From positions 496,001 through 560,000 of the forward strand of contig JADJCA010000002.1 in assembly GCA_016703425.1 (NCBI GenBank): DNA of 64,000 nucleotides, read 5' to 3'. The DNA comes from Myxococcales bacterium. GTDB taxonomy: Bacteria > Myxococcota_A > Polyangia > Polyangiales > Polyangiaceae. Position 1 is the stretch's first letter; each line of letters opens with the position of its first letter. A model generated the notes under the pieces. It saw only the letters and a program-made list of their open reading frames with translations. It searched no databases and was not told the origin of the DNA. Made by a program: the position numbers and the translations under genes. Shown here in pieces: positions 7,757 through 17,043 of the stretch.

Positions 7757-9697
7757 TCACAGGGCCGGATGACCGTCGACGCGCAGTTGGAAGAGAAAAT
7801 ACGGCGGCATGCACGCGCCGCGTCCTTTGCCTCCGAACACCGACGGCGCGCCCGCGCAGATGTAGTCCTCGCGGCAGGGGTTCGCGGCGTCGCAGCCACG
7901 GACCCCGGAGGGGTTCGTGTTGGCCGCGATGCACGCCTCAAAGGGCTCGCTGCGCGCCAGACACGCGTTGAACGAAGTCAGAATGGGAATGCCCGCGCAG
8001 ACTCCGTTCGGATCGCTCGCGAGCGACGAGCAGGCGACGGCGCACAGTCCACCGGGGAAACCGACGAGGTTTGACCCGCAGCCCGCACCAGGGCCACACG
8101 CCTTCCGCTCCATGGTGCCGCGATCACGCATTCCGTCGGCGTTCGGCTCCACGATCATCGACTCGCAGGGATCGCCTGCGGCCGACGTGCTTGGGAGGCA
8201 CGTTCCCAAGAGGGTGTCCTCACCGCGCGCGCGATCGCCGCGCTGGCAGGTGAGGCCGTCGTCGCAGGTCCACCGCGCAAAGCCGCGATCACCGAGGCCA
8301 CACCTCGCACCGTAGTGGCCCCTCTCGGCGAGACCACGCTCCGGTGAGGGATGGGCGCCAAAAGCGCGCCCCTCGGCCACTGCCTCCATCCCAGCCGCGC
8401 GGCGACCCCGCTCCGCGAGCAAGTGCGGCGATAGTGGGACCGCGATGGAGTTGGCGCCGGCCACGCGATCTTCGCCGAGCAAGTGAAAGCCAGCGACGCT
8501 CCTCGATTGGTGGCAACCGGCGCACGTGAGCTGGTCGAGGCGCCGGACGAGCGCCTCGGGTGATGCGATGTTGGCGCGGCCCGCGAGGTCGAGATCGCTC
8601 AGCCGCTTCGGGTCGAGCACCTGCCGGAAGGGGCGGTTGACCAGCCGCGCGAGGCCGCGCGGACTCACCGAAACGCTCTTCTTGGCGGCCCAAAGGTCGG
8701 GAAAGCGGACGGTTCCGAAATCAATGGCATCGAGGTTCCCCCGCACGAAGCGCTCGAGCTCGGCGACCTTCGCCGGCGTCTTGAAGAGCGAGACGTCCAG
8801 CGTGTTCTCGAGCGGGACGGGCACTAGCGCGTCGCCTTTCGTCTCAAAAACGCGCATCGCGTATTCGGCATGACCGGCCAGGTCGGGACGCGTCGTCGAA
8901 GGCCAACGCACGATCTGCACGTTTGCCTCAACGGCCTTGAATCGCGTTCGAAGGTCCGGAAGGCCGCCGAAGGGCCCTCGCTCCGACAGGAGCCACGCGG
9001 CCGTCACACCGTCGCTCGGAACACGCGCAAGCGCGGCCACCTTCGCGCAGTCGGTGGCTGTGGCTTCGATCTTCGTCGTCGCCGGCGGCCTCAGCCAATA
9101 CGTCACGGCGAGCGTGGCCGGCAGGCGCGATGCGATGTCAATGGCGCCGTCCTTGGTCGCTTGCTTGGTCGCGTACGCGAGGCGGTAGATGAAGCGCGCT
9201 TCGCCGCACGTTCCCGGACGCACGTGGCCTCGGTCCAAGCGGTGCGTCACGCCCACGAGCTCGAAGCGCGCGCGCTTGGATCGAAGCGCGGCGACGTCGA
9301 GGAGGCGATGCGCCTTGGCCATGCCCACGCCCGCCGCTGGATCGCGCCGCGCGACATCACGCACATCTTCGTCAAAGACGCGCAACATCGAGGCGTAGCG
9401 AGGCTTGGCGGCGAGCTCGTCGTTGGCAAGAGCCGACGGCGCCCCCTCCAAGAGCGCCGCGAACGACGCGCCCCTCGCCTCGAGGTCGGCCATCAGCGCG
9501 GCGTCGGTGGCGAGGACGAACATCGGGCCCGGCGACGGAGCGACGACGCCGGCGTCTTTGGCCACGGCCGCGGCAGCGTTCTCGTGTGCCACGGCCTTGG
9601 AAGGCGCCGGGGGCGTCGAGGGCCCCACTCTTGGCTCTTGCGCTCCACACTGGGAAGCGAGCGATACGAGGAGCGAGGACAGGGCGAGGAGTCGCAT
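7757..9697 (-). CDS. Secreted protein with one c-type heme motif and a Cys-rich C-terminus
   Basis: A 646-residue exported protein of unknown function. From ATG 9697 it opens with the signal peptide MRLLALSSLLVSLASQCGAQ; a Cys lies at the cleavage region, so it may be lipidated. In the middle one CxxCH motif (CAGCHQS) suggests a single covalently bound heme. The preceding region has PRGLARLVNRPFRQVLDP, as in di-heme or cytochrome-like outer-surface proteins. The last 180 residues are Cys-rich, with C-x-x-G and CDDGLTCQRG-like segments typical of myxobacterial secreted proteins. A longer frame to 9853 was rejected because only the 9697 start gives a signal peptide. It is divergent from the methyltransferase gene across a 49-base gap. 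Confidence 0.82.
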   Translation of the reverse strand: MRLLALSSLLVSLASQCGAQEPRVGPSTPPAPSKAVAHENAAAAVAKDAGVVAPSPGPMFVLATDAALMADLEARGASFAALLEGAPSALANDELAAKPRYASMLRVFDEDVRDVARRDPAAGVGMAKAHRLLDVAALRSKRARFELVGVTHRLDRGHVRPGTCGEARFIYRLAYATKQATKDGAIDIASRLPATLAVTYWLRPPATTKIEATATDCAKVAALARVPSDGVTAAWLLSERGPFGGLPDLRTRFKAVEANVQIVRWPSTTRPDLAGHAEYAMRVFETKGDALVPVPLENTLDVSLFKTPAKVAELERFVRGNLDAIDFGTVRFPDLWAAKKSVSVSPRGLARLVNRPFRQVLDPKRLSDLDLAGRANIASPEALVRRLDQLTCAGCHQSRSVAGFHLLGEDRVAGANSIAVPLSPHLLAERGRRAAGMEAVAEGRAFGAHPSPERGLAERGHYGARCGLGDRGFARWTCDDGLTCQRGDRARGEDTLLGTCLPSTSAAGDPCESMIVEPNADGMRDRGTMERKACGPGAGCGSNLVGFPGGLCAVACSSLASDPNGVCAGIPILTSFNACLARSEPFEACIAANTNPSGVRGCDAANPCREDYICAGAPSVFGGKGRGACMPPYFLFQLRVDGHPAL

Positions 9698-9746
9698 GGC
9701 GAGGATCCTACGATCACGCGCCCGAAGTTCGTCGTACCATTCCGCC

Positions 9747-10994
9747 GTGTCTGCACACCCGGTCGCCCGGCTCACCCCGCTCCGTCGCGTCGCCCAGCGC
9801 GGCAATCGGAACGCGGAGAGCGCGCTCGTCTGCGGCGACAACCTCGACGTCATGGCGCGCCTCGGCCTATCGCACCGGGGTCGCTTTCGCCTCGCTTACG
9901 TCGATCCGCCTTACAACACGGGGCGCACCTTCAAGGAGTACAAGGACGCGCGGGCGCCCGAAGAGTGGCGCGCGATGATGCGCGTCCGCCTCGAGCTCCT
10001 CTCGCCGCTCATGGCGGAGGCCGGCACCGTCGTCGCTGAGATCGACGACACCGAGCTCGGGGCGCTGATCGCCCTTTTCGACGACGTCTTCGGCCGCGAC
10101 AACCGCGTCAGCATCGTGACCGTCGTAAGGAGCGCCGCCACCGGCCACAAGGCCATCAATCGCGGCCCGGTGAACGTCGCCGACTACCTGCTCGTTTACG
10201 CGAAGGACAAGCGGCGCTTTCGCCCCAACGCTGGATACCGTCGCCGCGATCGCGATCCGGCCTACGGCACCGTCATCGCCGACCGCGCGGCGCCGCCCGA
10301 AACCTACACGTTTCAGCCGCTCGGCCGCGCCGTCGCCGAGGCCATGGGCTACCCCTCTCGCCTCGCGGCGACGCGGGCCCTTGGACGCGACGTCTTCGCC
10401 GCGCGCGTCGACCGGTTTTGCCTCGACGAGCCAGAGCGCGTCGTGCGATTCGCGCAGCCTCGCTACGAAGCCGTAAGCCAGGAGGCACGCGCGCTCATCG
10501 ATCGTTCGCGCCTCGAGCCGAGCCGCGTCTTCGTGCTCCAGCGCGAAGGGTTCCGGCCGCTCATCTTGCGCGGAGGCAACCGGCTGCTCTTCCTCTCCGA
10601 CAAGGTCAAAGACCACGAGGGCGAACGCTGCTTCGTCGAGCCGCTCACCAACGTATGGGACGACATCCCCTTCCAGGGTCTCGCGCGCGAAGGCGGCGTC
10701 ACCTTCTCACGCAACAAGAAGCCAGAGCGACTCTTGGCGCGCATCGTTCAGCTCTTTAGCGATGTCGGCGACTGGGTCTTGGACCCCTTCCTTGGAAGCG
10801 GCACGACGGCTGCCGTCGCAGAGAAGCTCGGCCGCAAGTACGTGGGCATCGAGGGGTCACAAGCCGTCTTCGACGAGCTTTGCGTGCCCCGCCTGGAGCG
10901 CGTCATCGCGGGCAAGGACGCGGCCGGCATTCGAAAGGTCGTCGGCCAGGGCGAGGCCAAAAGCGCGAGAGGAGGCTTCGGCATCTATGCTTGA
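9747..10994 (+). CDS. Beta-class site-specific DNA methyltransferase (orphan)
   Basis: A 415-residue DNA methyltransferase. Motif IV DPPYNT (53-58) comes before the SAM-binding motif I DPFLGSGTT (about 346-354), the order of beta-class amino-methyltransferases. DPPY favours N6-adenine modification, as in type III Mod-like and solitary enzymes. The region between holds the target-recognition part, including YLLVYAKDK and a NVWDDIPFQ segment. GTG 9747 is chosen because upstream sequence overlaps the divergent gene's start and is not protein-like. No restriction endonuclease or specificity gene is adjacent, so it is likely regulatory or protective. The next gene (Slt) overlaps its end by eight bases. 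Confidence 0.9.
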   Translation: MSAHPVARLTPLRRVAQRGNRNAESALVCGDNLDVMARLGLSHRGRFRLAYVDPPYNTGRTFKEYKDARAPEEWRAMMRVRLELLSPLMAEAGTVVAEIDDTELGALIALFDDVFGRDNRVSIVTVVRSAATGHKAINRGPVNVADYLLVYAKDKRRFRPNAGYRRRDRDPAYGTVIADRAAPPETYTFQPLGRAVAEAMGYPSRLAATRALGRDVFAARVDRFCLDEPERVVRFAQPRYEAVSQEARALIDRSRLEPSRVFVLQREGFRPLILRGGNRLLFLSDKVKDHEGERCFVEPLTNVWDDIPFQGLAREGGVTFSRNKKPERLLARIVQLFSDVGDWVLDPFLGSGTTAAVAEKLGRKYVGIEGSQAVFDELCVPRLERVIAGKDAAGIRKVVGQGEAKSARGGFGIYA

Positions 10995-13200
10995 CCGCGC
11001 GCGCCGCCGCCCTTCCGCCGGCCTATCCCTCAGCCTCGCGATCGCCCTGACCTTCGTCGCTTGCGAACAGCGTCCCGCGGCGACACCCGGCGCGGTCGAC
11101 GCTCAGGTGGCCATCGCCAGCGGGCCGCTCGACGCCAGCGCGCCCCCCGCGTGGGCCGAGCTCGTGCGCCAAGAGCGCTACGCCGAGGCCGCCAAGGCCA
11201 TCGATGCGTTGACAGAGGCGGCGCGACAGCAGCCGGAGCTTCGGTACCTCCGCGCGCGCGTCGCGCTCGAGCTCGGCGACGGTACGTTGGCCCATCGTCT
11301 GTTGGACGGCCTCGAGGCAGCCCTGCCTCTTCTCGCGGAAGACGTGCTCGATCGACGCGCCGATGCGGCCATGGCGAAGGGACGCTTCGCAGAGGCCGGC
11401 GAACGGTACGCGTCGAAGGCGAGCTTGTCGCAACAACTGAAGGCCTCGCGCGCCTTTGAGCGCGCGCTCGACGCGGCGCGCGCCCGCAGCGCCGCGGACC
11501 GCGTCGTCGCAGGAAAGACACCGCGACGCGACGAGGCAGAAGCGCGCGCGAGGCGCCTCCGGCTCGGCGGTCGCTCGGTCCGCGAAGACATCGACGACGC
11601 ACGTTGGCTCGCCGTTGAAGGCGCCGACCTCCCGGAGGCCGAAGGCGCCTTGGCGCGCCTCGCGGCCCTTGAGCCGACCAAGCCCCTCGACATCACCGAG
11701 CAGACGCGCCGCGCCCGGGTCCTCGGCGACGCGGGGCGCGTCGACGACGCCATCAAGGCCGTGGAAGAGATGCCGCAGGCCGCGGGCCCGCTGGCGCAAC
11801 TGGAACGCCTCAAGCTCCGCGCCGAGATCTTCTACAAATCGCGAAGCCACGCGCGCGAGGCCGCTCGGGCCTACGACGAGTGTGTGAAGTTCGCCGGCCC
11901 GCGGGCCGTGGAAGAGTCCTTCAAGGCGGCGCGCGCCCTCTCGCGCGCGGACCGCGACGACGAAGCCATCGAGCGCTTCCTTCATTTGGCGCGGCGGGCG
12001 CCGACGTCTCCTTGGGGAGAAGAGGCGCTCTTTCTCGCCGCGCGACTCGAGCTTCTCCATGGTCGTTCACCAAAGGCGGCGCGCCTCTTCGACGAGCACA
12101 AGAAGGCGCACGGCGACAAGCGCAAGGAGGCGACGAGACTGCGCGCGCTCTCGTACCTGTTGGCCGGGTACCACAGCCAAGCGATCCAACTGTTCGAGCA
12201 GCTCAGCGACGACGACCGCGAACCGCTTGCGGCGGCGCGTGCCCGAACGATGGCGGCGCTGGCGGCGCAACGCGCCGGCGACCGAACGCTCGCGGTCGCG
12301 CGTTGGACCGACGTGGCGCGCTCACGCCCACTCTCGTGGCCGGCCCTCGTGGCGCGGGCGCGGCTCGCCGAAATGAAGGCGGCGGTGCCCGCGTCCTTCG
12401 AGCCGGCCCCCACCGTTGACACGGCGCCTGCGGATCCGATTCGCGTCAATCTCCCGCCCCCCGTCGATCTCTTGCATCGCCTCGGGCTCGACGACGACGC
12501 GGAAGCGGCGCTGCGTGAGCGCGAGTCGGCGGTCACGGCCGCCGCGCCGGGCCGTTCGACGGAGGCGCTGTGCGCCGCGTACGGCGCGCTCGGTCGCGGG
12601 CGACGTCGCTACCAGGTGGCGCAGCAGATCCCTCAAAGCGCCCTCTTCGCAGCCCCCACGCCGCGCGCCCGCTGGACTTGGCAATGCGCGTATCCAGCGC
12701 CGTGGCTCGACGATGTGAGCGCAAACGAAGCGACCTTCAAATTGCCCGAGGGGCTCGTTCACGCCGTGATGCGGCAAGAGAGCGGGTTTGACCCCGACGC
12801 CGTCTCGCCCGCTCGCGCCGTCGGGCTCATGCAGCTCATGCCGGACACGGCACGCAGCGTTGCCGCCGCGGAGACCAACCTGTCCTTCGAAGAAAGCCAG
12901 CTCACGCAGCCGAGCCTGAACGTCAAGCTCGGGGCCCGCTACATGAAGACGTTGCTCGAACGGTTCCACGACAACGTGCCGCTCGCGGTGGCGGGATACA
13001 ACGGCGGCCCCGACAACGTGGCCAAGTGGGCCGCGCGGCTTCCGACGGTACCGCTCGATGTCTTCGTGGAGCAGATCCCGTACGCCGAGACGCGAGGCTA
13101 CGTGGTCCGCGTCCTCGGAAATCTCGCGCGCTATGCCTACTTGCGCGGCGGGGACGACGCGCTGCCGAAGCTCGTCCTGGCCCCCCTCGAGCCCAAGTAG
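10987..13200 (+). CDS. Soluble lytic murein transglycosylase-like lipoprotein
   Basis: A 737-residue periplasmic enzyme that cleaves the glycan strand of peptidoglycan. An N-terminal signal with a lipobox-like LTFVAC-E suggests lipid anchoring. Residues about 50-480 are Ala/Arg-rich helical repeats, resembling the superhelical U-domain of Slt70. The C-terminal SLT domain has the catalytic Glu at about E598 in VMRQESGFDPDAVSP, followed by AVGLMQLMP and later AVAGYNGGPDNVAKW, all family signatures. Length and layout fit Slt70 (about 620-650 residues) with a longer helical part. ATG 10987 overlaps the methyltransferase stop, so the genes are probably co-translated, although their roles look unrelated. 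Confidence 0.93.
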   Translation: MLDRARRRPSAGLSLSLAIALTFVACEQRPAATPGAVDAQVAIASGPLDASAPPAWAELVRQERYAEAAKAIDALTEAARQQPELRYLRARVALELGDGTLAHRLLDGLEAALPLLAEDVLDRRADAAMAKGRFAEAGERYASKASLSQQLKASRAFERALDAARARSAADRVVAGKTPRRDEAEARARRLRLGGRSVREDIDDARWLAVEGADLPEAEGALARLAALEPTKPLDITEQTRRARVLGDAGRVDDAIKAVEEMPQAAGPLAQLERLKLRAEIFYKSRSHAREAARAYDECVKFAGPRAVEESFKAARALSRADRDDEAIERFLHLARRAPTSPWGEEALFLAARLELLHGRSPKAARLFDEHKKAHGDKRKEATRLRALSYLLAGYHSQAIQLFEQLSDDDREPLAAARARTMAALAAQRAGDRTLAVARWTDVARSRPLSWPALVARARLAEMKAAVPASFEPAPTVDTAPADPIRVNLPPPVDLLHRLGLDDDAEAALRERESAVTAAAPGRSTEALCAAYGALGRGRRRYQVAQQIPQSALFAAPTPRARWTWQCAYPAPWLDDVSANEATFKLPEGLVHAVMRQESGFDPDAVSPARAVGLMQLMPDTARSVAAAETNLSFEESQLTQPSLNVKLGARYMKTLLERFHDNVPLAVAGYNGGPDNVAKWAARLPTVPLDVFVEQIPYAETRGYVVRVLGNLARYAYLRGGDDALPKLVLAPLEPK

Positions 13201-13270
13201 GGCACTCGAAAAGGCCGTCGTCTCGCGCGCTGCGCGCCGGTCGCCCCCGTGGTAGGACCGACGGGATCTC

Positions 13271-14575
13271 GTGTTGGGCCTTCTTCTCGCCGCGCTCTTT
13301 ATTCTGCTGAACGGATTCTTCGTCGCGGCGGAGTTTGCCTTCGTCAAGCTCCACGCGACGCAGTCGATCCTCGAAGCGCGCATCAAGCGCAAGGAGCGCT
13401 CGGCGATCCACGCCAAGATGGTCCTCGAGCGGCTCGACAGCTTCCTCTCCGTCACGCAATTCGGCATCACCCTCGCCAGCCTCGGCCTCGGCTGGGTCGG
13501 TGAGCCGGCCGTCGAGGCTTTCATTCGAAGCATCATCGGCACCCCGGCGACCGAGAGCAAAGCTCGTCACGCGATCATCGCCGTCGTGTCCTTCGGCATT
13601 CTCACCTTGGGTCACGTGCTCATCGGCGAGCTCGTCCCCAAGCTCGTCGCCATCCAGCGCTCGGAGGCGACGGCGCTCGTCTCCGCCACGCCGCTCCGCA
13701 TTCTCCACATCAGCTTTCGGCCGCTCCTGTGGGTCCTTGAGACCTTGGGACGCGTGATCCTCAAATCGTTGGGGCTCCGCTCTGACGTGAGCGAAGGGGC
13801 GCTGACGGAGGAAGAGATCCTCGGGGTCCTCGCCGCGAGCACGCAGCGAACGCCCAAGGGCAAAGAGAAGGCCGAGCTCTTGGCGCGCGTCGTACGGTTC
13901 GGCCAGCGCACGGCGCGCCACGCTATGGTGCCCCGCGTCGACGTGATCTCCCTGCCCGTCGACACGACGCCCGCCGACGCGCTCCGCGTCGTCCAGAGCC
14001 AGGGCTATTCGCGCATTCCGCTGACGAAGAAGCGCGCGCTCGACGAGGTCGTGGGCTACCTGTACGCCAAAGACTTGGCCGGCAACGGCGCCGCGGCACG
14101 AGGTACGTCCCTCGAAGCGTTGCGCCGCGACGTGCTCTTTGTGCCGGAGACGCAGGGGCTCCTCGACGTGCTCCGCGCGATGCAGACGGGCCAAACGCAC
14201 ATCGCGGTGGTCGTCGACGAATACGGCGGCACGAGTGGCATCCTCACGCTGGAGGATCTGCTCGAAGAGATCGTCGGCGAGATTCGCGACGAGTCCGACG
14301 AAGAGCAGGCCACGGTCGTCAAGATCGACGCGGGAGTCTTTGAGATCGACCCGCGCGCCACCTTCGATGAGCTGGGACGGTTGGCGGGCCTCACCTACGA
14401 GTCTGGCGAAGGCGCCGAGCCAACGGGCGCGGCGGTGTTGGCGACCCTCGGCCGCATGCCCAAGGTCGGCGACACGGTGCCCGTCGGCCAAAACGGTCGC
14501 GCGACGATCCTGACGATGAACCGGCGGCGCGTGACGCGCCTCAAGGTCGAGATCCTTCCCGACGAGCCGGCATGA
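13271..14575 (+). CDS. CNNM/CorC (HlyC) family membrane protein with CBS pair
   Basis: A 434-residue member of the CNNM/CorC family linked to Mg2+/Co2+ transport. An N-terminal DUF21 membrane domain (hydrophobic segment LLLAALFILLNGFFVAAE from residue 4, the typical NGFF-x-x-AEFA signature) is followed by helices up to about 160. A CBS pair follows (about 200-335, with MVPRVDV and the hallmark VVVDEYGGTSGILTLED). The C-terminal CorC/HlyC domain has GRLAG and a basic end. It begins with GTG 13271. Its TGA overlaps the ATG of the downstream exporter gene (ATGA at 14572-14575), so the two are translationally coupled. Confidence 0.93.
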   Translation: MLGLLLAALFILLNGFFVAAEFAFVKLHATQSILEARIKRKERSAIHAKMVLERLDSFLSVTQFGITLASLGLGWVGEPAVEAFIRSIIGTPATESKARHAIIAVVSFGILTLGHVLIGELVPKLVAIQRSEATALVSATPLRILHISFRPLLWVLETLGRVILKSLGLRSDVSEGALTEEEILGVLAASTQRTPKGKEKAELLARVVRFGQRTARHAMVPRVDVISLPVDTTPADALRVVQSQGYSRIPLTKKRALDEVVGYLYAKDLAGNGAAARGTSLEALRRDVLFVPETQGLLDVLRAMQTGQTHIAVVVDEYGGTSGILTLEDLLEEIVGEIRDESDEEQATVVKIDAGVFEIDPRATFDELGRLAGLTYESGEGAEPTGAAVLATLGRMPKVGDTVPVGQNGRATILTMNRRRVTRLKVEILPDEPA

Positions 14576-17043
14576 GCGACGCGCTTCGCGATGCCCCGCG
14601 AGGTAAACGAGGCGGTAAAGGAGGAGGCAACGGAGGCTCCGGGGGGCGCCGCACGCCCCCGCGCCGCGCGGGAATCCTTCATCTCGCGCTCGTTGTCGTC
14701 ACGCTTTTGTCCGTGTGGTCGAGCGGCCGGCTCCGCCTGTCGAACGACCTGACCGACCTGTTCCCAACGGGCGGCGAGGCGGCGATGCTCACGCGGTTCT
14801 TGCGCGCCTTCGGCGGCGGCGACCTGGCGGTCTTTCTCGTGGAAGGGTCGCCCGAGAGCGCCGAGACCGCGGCCCGAGCCCTCGCGAGCGAGCTGGGCCA
14901 CAAGGCCTCCATCGCGCGGGTGCTCGACGAGACGCCAACGATGCGCGCGCCCGATCCGACGCTCGCCTGGGCCTTCGCCGACAAGGACGCGCGAGAGCGA
15001 CTCGCGAAGGCCGTCACCCAAGACGGGATGCGCGAGCGGCTGCGCGGCACCCGCGAGCTCTTGCTCGCGCCGGGCGCCACCGACGACGGCGCGCTCGCGC
15101 TCGACCCGCTCCGCCTCGCCGCCATTCCCTTCGAAGCTCGCATGGAGCTGGCGGCCGGCGTGAAGGGCTTCGCCGGGGGCGCCTTCGTCAACGAAGCGGG
15201 CACGGCGCGGCTCGTCATCGCCGAACCGAAGGGCAGCGCCTTCGAGGGCGACAACGCCGAGCGGTTCTTGCGCGACGCGGACCAGGCCATGGCCAAAGCC
15301 GCCACACCGGGCACGCGCCTCCGCGTCACGGGAGGTCACGCCATCGCCGCGGCGACGGCCAACATGCTCCGGCGCGACATGATCCTGTCGAGCGCGTTGT
15401 CATCGGTGCTTGCGGCGGCGTTTTTCCTTCTCACCTTCGGTCGATTGCGTGCCCTCGTCGCCGTTCTCCCGCCGCTCTTCTTGGGCACCGCTTGGACCAT
15501 GGGCCTCGCGGCCTTCTTTCCCGGCGGCATCAGCGCCATCGCCACAGCCTTCGCCGCCGTCGTCGTCGGCGTCGGCGTCGACACCGGCGTGCACCTGTAC
15601 GCGGCGCTGCTCGATGCGCGGCGCGAGGGGCTCCACGGCGCCGACGCCAAGGCCTACGCGCGCGCCGCGACGATGCGACCGACGCTCCTCGCGGCAACGG
15701 CCGCGGCCTTCGCCTTCGCCTCCTTGGCCTTGAGCGATCTGTCGGCCGTTCGTCAGCTTGGCCTTATGTGCGCGGCCGGCGAGCTGCTGACGGCCGTCGC
15801 GATCCTCGCCTTGCTACCGGAGATCGGCGTGCTCCTCGAGCGCGGCGCTCCCCCTTCGCCGAGACGTCACCGGGTCCTCGAAGGCATCGCATGGCTCACG
15901 GGTTCGCGGCGCCGGGCGGCTCTGTCGCTCCTCTTGACGCTCTCACCGCTTCCGCTGCTCGCGATGTTTGGCCTCCCGTCGGCCAACGACGTCCTCGTGG
16001 CGATCCGGCCGGCGGCCCTCGAACCGCTCGTCACGCAGCGCGACATCTACCGCCACTTCGGGAGCCGCGAGGGGCAATGGCTCGTGGTGTCGACGGGCAA
16101 GGACGTCGGCGAAGCGGCGGCGCGCAGCGACCTTGTGACCGAGCGCCTCGAAGAGCTCGTCAAGGCGGGCACGCTCGACGGCTTCGACGCCCTTGGCACC
16201 ATGCTCCCAGCGGAGGCCACGCAGCGCCGCCGCCTCGACGTGCGAGACAAGCTCGACCTGCCGAGCCGGCGTGGCGCTCTCGAAGCCGCGCTTCGGGAGA
16301 CGGGCTTCGACGCCGAAGCCTTCGCGCCAGCGCTAAGAGCGTGGGAGTCGCCGTCGCGCGCCGTCGTGGCGCCGGACGCGCACGGTCCCTTCGCGTGGCT
16401 CGTCACGCGGCACCTCGCCACCGATGGCGGCGGGGCGCTCGCCGTCAGCTATGTGCGTCCCCTCGGAGAACGCGCCGCCGACGAGCAAGCGCTCCGCGCG
16501 ATCCAATCCGTGGGCCCTCACACGGTGGTGACCGGCTATCACCACCTCGAGAAGGCGCTAAAAGACACGCTCGTCCGCGATCTCCCGCGCGTGGCGCTGG
16601 TGGCGCTGGTGCTCGTCATCGTGGCGTTGCGCGCGCTCTTGCGTCGCTCCGTCGATGTGGGCATCGCGCTCTTGGCCATCACGCTCGAGCTCGCGTGGGT
16701 GGCGCTGGCGATGCGGTTTCTCCACGTCCGCTGGCACGTCTACGACGCGCTCGTTCTCCCGGTGCTCGTCGGCATCACGATGGACGAGTCGATGTTCCTC
16801 TTGTTTGCGGCGCGCCGCGCCGGCGCGCGCCTCGAGGACGCGATCTTGGAGCAGGGGCCCCTCGTCGCATCGACGGCCGTGACCACGGCGGCCGGCTTCG
16901 GGGCGCTGCTCGTCTGCCGCTTCGAGGGGCTGCGCGATCTCGGCACCGTCGGCGCCCTCGGCAGCGCGCTCGGGCTCGTCGTCGCGCTCATCGTCGTGCC
17001 CGCGGCGCTGCGACTCTTGGCAAAAGAAGAGGCGTCGTCGTGA
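14572..17043 (+). CDS. MMPL/RND-family exporter
   Basis: An 823-residue multi-pass protein of the RND superfamily, MMPL-like branch. After a basic Gly-rich leader comes one TM helix (about 35-50), a large periplasmic loop, a block of five to six TM helices (about 265-440), a second helix near 450, a second external loop, and a final block of TM helices (about 675-815). The repeated layout and the FAAVVVGVGVDTGVHLY and LVGITMDESMFL segments match the TM4 region of MMPL proteins (compare HpnN-type hopanoid and SSD-like transporters). The cargo is unknown; a lipid is likely from the family. It overlaps the CNNM gene by four bases upstream, and mfd (GTGA at 17040-17043) downstream. Confidence 0.9.
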   Translation: MSDALRDAPRGKRGGKGGGNGGSGGRRTPPRRAGILHLALVVVTLLSVWSSGRLRLSNDLTDLFPTGGEAAMLTRFLRAFGGGDLAVFLVEGSPESAETAARALASELGHKASIARVLDETPTMRAPDPTLAWAFADKDARERLAKAVTQDGMRERLRGTRELLLAPGATDDGALALDPLRLAAIPFEARMELAAGVKGFAGGAFVNEAGTARLVIAEPKGSAFEGDNAERFLRDADQAMAKAATPGTRLRVTGGHAIAAATANMLRRDMILSSALSSVLAAAFFLLTFGRLRALVAVLPPLFLGTAWTMGLAAFFPGGISAIATAFAAVVVGVGVDTGVHLYAALLDARREGLHGADAKAYARAATMRPTLLAATAAAFAFASLALSDLSAVRQLGLMCAAGELLTAVAILALLPEIGVLLERGAPPSPRRHRVLEGIAWLTGSRRRAALSLLLTLSPLPLLAMFGLPSANDVLVAIRPAALEPLVTQRDIYRHFGSREGQWLVVSTGKDVGEAAARSDLVTERLEELVKAGTLDGFDALGTMLPAEATQRRRLDVRDKLDLPSRRGALEAALRETGFDAEAFAPALRAWESPSRAVVAPDAHGPFAWLVTRHLATDGGGALAVSYVRPLGERAADEQALRAIQSVGPHTVVTGYHHLEKALKDTLVRDLPRVALVALVLVIVALRALLRRSVDVGIALLAITLELAWVALAMRFLHVRWHVYDALVLPVLVGITMDESMFLLFAARRAGARLEDAILEQGPLVASTAVTTAAGFGALLVCRFEGLRDLGTVGALGSALGLVVALIVVPAALRLLAKEEASS

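Noticed and set aside
14715..17039. Long open frame upstream of mfd in the same frame
   Set aside because: Up to 17040 it is an Arg/His/Pro-rich out-of-frame reading of the exporter gene; Mfd-like sequence starts only at the GTG.
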